From: Thereva unica
Lineage: Eukaryota > Arthropoda > Insecta > Diptera > Therevidae
Direction: 5' to 3'
Assembly: GCA_949987705.1 (NCBI GenBank)
Contig: OX465281.1
Location: 141,408,876 to 141,472,875, forward strand
Length of the DNA: 64,000 nucleotides
Shown here: piece after piece, positions 61,423 through 64,000 of the stretch
Position numbering within the stretch: the first letter of the stretch is position 1
Layout of the letters: each line of letters begins with the position of its first letter
Notes under the pieces: generated by a model
Database searches by the model: none
Told to the model about the DNA's origin: nothing
What the model saw: only the letters and a program-made list of their open reading frames with translations
Program-made: the position numbers and the translations under genes

Positions 61423-64000
61423 TTTTTTTTTTTTTTTATGTGGCAGTGCTAAGCTCAGGAGTCACCCTTTGTACTACTAGTCCGTCATGTCATTTGTCAC
61501 GTCATGGTGCAATGTCTAGCATTAATCTTAGTACGGGAGGGAGGGAGGGAGGGGGAATAGGGTAAGGATTATAAAGGTACGGGGGGGTATTGAAGAAGGT
61601 GGTGATGAACCCTGCGTTTGAACTCTTGGATGTTGTAGGAGCTCGGAAAAACTGACTGCGAGAGATTATTCCAGAGTCGAGTTGTTCTATTTACAAACGA
61701 ATTCATATCTTGTTGAGTGCGTGAAAGGGGGAGTTGCAGGTGGAGGGAGTGAGACGAGTGGGCTAATCTGGTGTTGCGGGTATAGGATTGCCGTGGAGGC
61801 AGGAGAGCGTTTAGCTCGGAGGAACAGTCACTATGATAGTAGCGATAAAATTTGGTCAGTGCTGCTACATTCCTACGGTGGCTCAAGGGGTCGATGGTGG
61901 AGCAAGCGGTATCGTCATTAATTAACTTAAGGGCCCTTTTTTGGACCTTATCCAACCATGCTAAGGTGGTTATTGGAGCGCCGCCCCAAACGAGGGAGTT
62001 GTATTCGAGAAGAGGCCGAATGTAGGATTTATAAATAACAGCACGGGCCGATGGCTGGAGGAGGAACTTGCACCTCTTAAGAAATCTCAAGCACTGGGAT
62101 CCTTGTTTTGCGATTTGGAATATGTGGTCATTCCATCGCAAGTCTTTGGCTAATGTCACACCTAGGATGTGTAGGGATGGATCGGCCTTTAGTACCACGT
62201 CATCCACTTTCAAGGATGGTGAGGTGTTGATCTTTTTCTTTGAAATAAGACAGTGCTTGGTTTTGTCGGGGTTGAAATCAACACGATTGTTCTTTCCCCA
62301 CTCTAGAATGAGTTCAATGTCGTTATTAACAGAGATGGACATAATTTCCCGATCATCAAGACAGGATCTGGCATGAGTCTGTCTTGTATCGTAGCTGTAC
62401 GAGTAACGTAAAGTACCGTCGTCAGCGAAGCTGAGAAGTGGGTTGGAGGGGATTGAAAGTAGGTCATTTATAAAGATAAGAAATAGGGCCGGTGATAAAA
62501 TTGACCCCTGGGGGACCCCCGCAGAAATGGGGTGAGATTCAGATTTGACGCCATCCAATACTACCTTAATTGAACGGCCGGAAAGGAAATTTTCAACCCA
62601 CTTACACAGAAGCGAGTCAATTCCAATAGCTTTGAGTTTAGCTAACAAGGCTGAGTGCCATACTCTATCAAAAGCCTTGGAGATATCTAGAGCAACCAGA
62701 CTAGACTCACCGGATCCATGCAGACTACGGCTGAGGTGTTCGGTAAGGCAAACTAAAAGATCACCAGTGGATCTTTTTTGTCGGAAGCCGTACTGTTTGT
62801 CGTTGATGAGTTGGTTGGATTCTAGGTATTCCATTAGCTTTTTGTTAATTATCGTCTCCATGGTTTTGGAGAGAATAGAAGTAATTGCTATTGGACGGTA
62901 GTTGGAGGGAAGGCTGGAGTTACCTTTTTTCGGTATTGGCTGGACATGGGCAAGTTTCCAGGAGTCTGGGTAAACTCCGGAGGAGTATGATAGAGCAAAA
63001 AGTTTGCGCAGAGGTTTAGCCAAAGGTGATGCGCATTGTTTTAAGACGACAGGGGGTATATTATCGGGTCCAGTGCATTTATTGACATCGAGCTCCTTGA
63101 GGCACCTGTACACCTCGCGAGTTCTGAAGAAAACCCTGGGCATTAAATGAGCGCTGTGCTCGAGGACCGGGGGTAGCATATCAGTTTGGGGTAAAGAAGA
63201 ATTGGCAGCAAACAGAGATGCTAATAAATCGGCCTTGGATTTTCTGTCTGTTATCACCTTCTCATCGTGGATGAATGAAGGAGTTGTGGATGAAGTGAAA
63301 TTCTTCTTGATGGAGCTTACCAAGGACCAGAAGTTCTTGCTACCAGAGGTTGCATTAAGGAGTTTACTTCTCAATTTGTTGTCAAATGAATTTTTGACAT
63401 TCCTGATGGTGACTTTGCACGAATTTCTCAGTTTTATATACTCTAAACGGAGCGATTCACTCGGGGAGCTCTTGTAAGCTCGAAAGGCGGCTTCTTTGTC
63501 TCTGATTGCATTCATACATTCCTGATTAAACCATCTGTTGGGCCTAGCCTTCACAGATTTAGTTGTATGAGGAATAAACAAATGCATTCCTGCCTGTATG
63601 ATCCTAGAAATACGGATAGTGGCAGCGTTGACGTTTTTGTTTCGGAAACACAGGTTCCAGTCAGTAGATTGGAAAAAATTAATAAGCCCCAGCCAATTGG
63701 CCTTCCCATAATGCCATACAGTTCTTTTAACTGGTTTGGGAGGGGTGGGAAATTTGAATGGGAAGCTAACGCTAACTAAGCAGTGGTCCGAATTGCCGAG
63801 AGGTGAATCAACTGTGACTGTATATCGCGCTGGATGGGAAGTAAGGAAAAGATCAAGGAGATATCTTCCTTGACCAGCAGCATCAGGGACTCTTGTGGGA
63901 TGATCCACAATTTGGTGCAAGTTATTGATGTCTGCAAAAAGCTCGACGTCCTTGCCAGAAACACTGGTGCCATTTGAGTAAGTCAGCCAGTTTACATTGT
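61423..64000 (-). mobile_element. CR1/Jockey-group LINE, 5' part beyond the right edge
   Basis: A poly(A) tail (plus-strand T-run 61423-61437) follows a 3' untranslated region of about 130 bp with a (GGGA)n stretch near 61534-61556. Upstream lies a long open endonuclease/reverse transcriptase frame. The tail sits in the ISL2EU transposase relic, so the LINE inserted later. Confidence 0.9.
61569..64000 (-). CDS. LINE ORF2 (endonuclease end and reverse transcriptase), partial
   Basis: The frame is open from the window edge (NVNWLTYSNGTS near 63995) to the stop at 61569, over 800 codons without a break. The endonuclease end has NNLHQIVDHPTRV and GNSDHCLVSV (catalytic His). Reverse transcriptase has CTGPDNIPPVVLK, NYRPIAITSILSKTME, YGFRQKRSTGDLL, ALDISKAFDRVWH, AGVPQGSILSP and the catalytic FADDGTLR (about 62415). 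The thumb and C-terminal region has HILGVTLAKDLRWNDHI, SYIRPLLEYNSLVWGG and FVNRTTRLWNNL. There is no RNase H, which fits CR1/Jockey-like LINEs rather than the LOA-like element at 41-46 kb. The true start is outside the window. Confidence 0.92.
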   Translation of the reverse strand, partial: NVNWLTYSNGTSVSGKDVELFADINNLHQIVDHPTRVPDAAGQGRYLLDLFLTSHPARYTVTVDSPLGNSDHCLVSVSFPFKFPTPPKPVKRTVWHYGKANWLGLINFFQSTDWNLCFRNKNVNAATIRISRIIQAGMHLFIPHTTKSVKARPNRWFNQECMNAIRDKEAAFRAYKSSPSESLRLEYIKLRNSCKVTIRNVKNSFDNKLRSKLLNATSGSKNFWSLVSSIKKNFTSSTTPSFIHDEKVITDRKSKADLLASLFAANSSLPQTDMLPPVLEHSAHLMPRVFFRTREVYRCLKELDVNKCTGPDNIPPVVLKQCASPLAKPLRKLFALSYSSGVYPDSWKLAHVQPIPKKGNSSLPSNYRPIAITSILSKTMETIINKKLMEYLESNQLINDKQYGFRQKRSTGDLLVCLTEHLSRSLHGSGESSLVALDISKAFDRVWHSALLAKLKAIGIDSLLCKWVENFLSGRSIKVVLDGVKSESHPISAGVPQGSILSPALFLIFINDLLSIPSNPLLSFADDGTLRYSYSYDTRQTHARSCLDDREIMSISVNNDIELILEWGKNNRVDFNPDKTKHCLISKKKINTSPSLKVDDVVLKADPSLHILGVTLAKDLRWNDHIFQIAKQGSQCLRFLKRCKFLLQPSARAVIYKSYIRPLLEYNSLVWGGAPITTLAWLDKVQKRALKLINDDTACSTIDPLSHRRNVAALTKFYRYYHSDCSSELNALLPPRQSYTRNTRLAHSSHSLHLQLPLSRTQQDMNSFVNRTTRLWNNLSQSVFPSSYNIQEFKRRVHHHLLQYPPVPL

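Overview
This window looks like transposon-packed, AT-rich insect DNA, most likely from a brachyceran fly (a tephritid is plausible; this is an inference from the element mix). Evidence is the set of families seen side by side: BEL and Ty3-type LTR retrotransposons, LOA-, RTE- and CR1/Jockey-like LINEs, Helitrons and Helentrons, PIF/Harbinger and ISL2EU DNA transposons, foldback and MITE hairpins, plus a spliced fragment resembling a kinesin-6 (subito-like) motor gene. I see no convincing intact single-copy host gene, no tRNA or rRNA, and no CRISPR array.

Layout. 1-2.8 kb: a foldback-like inverted-repeat element with a Helitron (165-2366, carrying a 121-bp minisatellite) inserted in one arm. 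2.9-14.8 kb: a Helentron relic in which a 14-copy minisatellite runs into the helicase C-terminus and an endonuclease domain, split by a nearly complete BEL element (6117-14548, minus strand, 5-bp target duplication CAATA). The BEL copy has lost its integrase core in frame and carries an unusual extra ORF. 15-18.2 kb: non-coding repeats including a Helitron 3' end. 18.2-24.7 kb: a small TIR element split by a Ty3-type element (A) with LTRs identical by eye, a clear -1 frameshift site between gag and pol, and a broken pol. 24.9-30.9 kb: a second Ty3-type element (B, minus strand) with identical LTRs, one intact 1433-aa polyprotein and a 15-copy repeat array in its leader.

31-41 kb: MITEs, hairpins, a decayed BEL relic (32.9-37.0 kb) and a 2.6-kb inverted-repeat element. 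41.3-46.3 kb: a full-length LOA-like LINE (minus strand) with a 10-bp target duplication and one single-base frameshift in each ORF. 47.0-49.1 kb: a rearranged Helentron in which the endonuclease precedes a Rep fragment, followed by minisatellites and a hairpin. 49.6-50.05 kb: an RTE tail. 50.4-52.6 kb: a PIF/Harbinger element with TTA target duplication holding a Helitron Rep relic and a transposase N-terminus.

53.0-56.7 kb: a seven-exon transposase-derived gene of an insect-wide, NOF/MULE-like type that lacks its middle catalytic region but keeps a C-terminal Cys/His protease-like domain. About 30 bp further on lies a kinesin-6-like motor pseudogene in which one exon plus intron is tandemly amplified in 351-bp units. 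The window ends with a Harbinger MITE, a broken ISL2EU transposase and a CR1/Jockey-like LINE that runs off the right edge. The genes do not form a pathway; the window is a record of nested insertions, several young (A, B, BEL, LOA) and the rest old.
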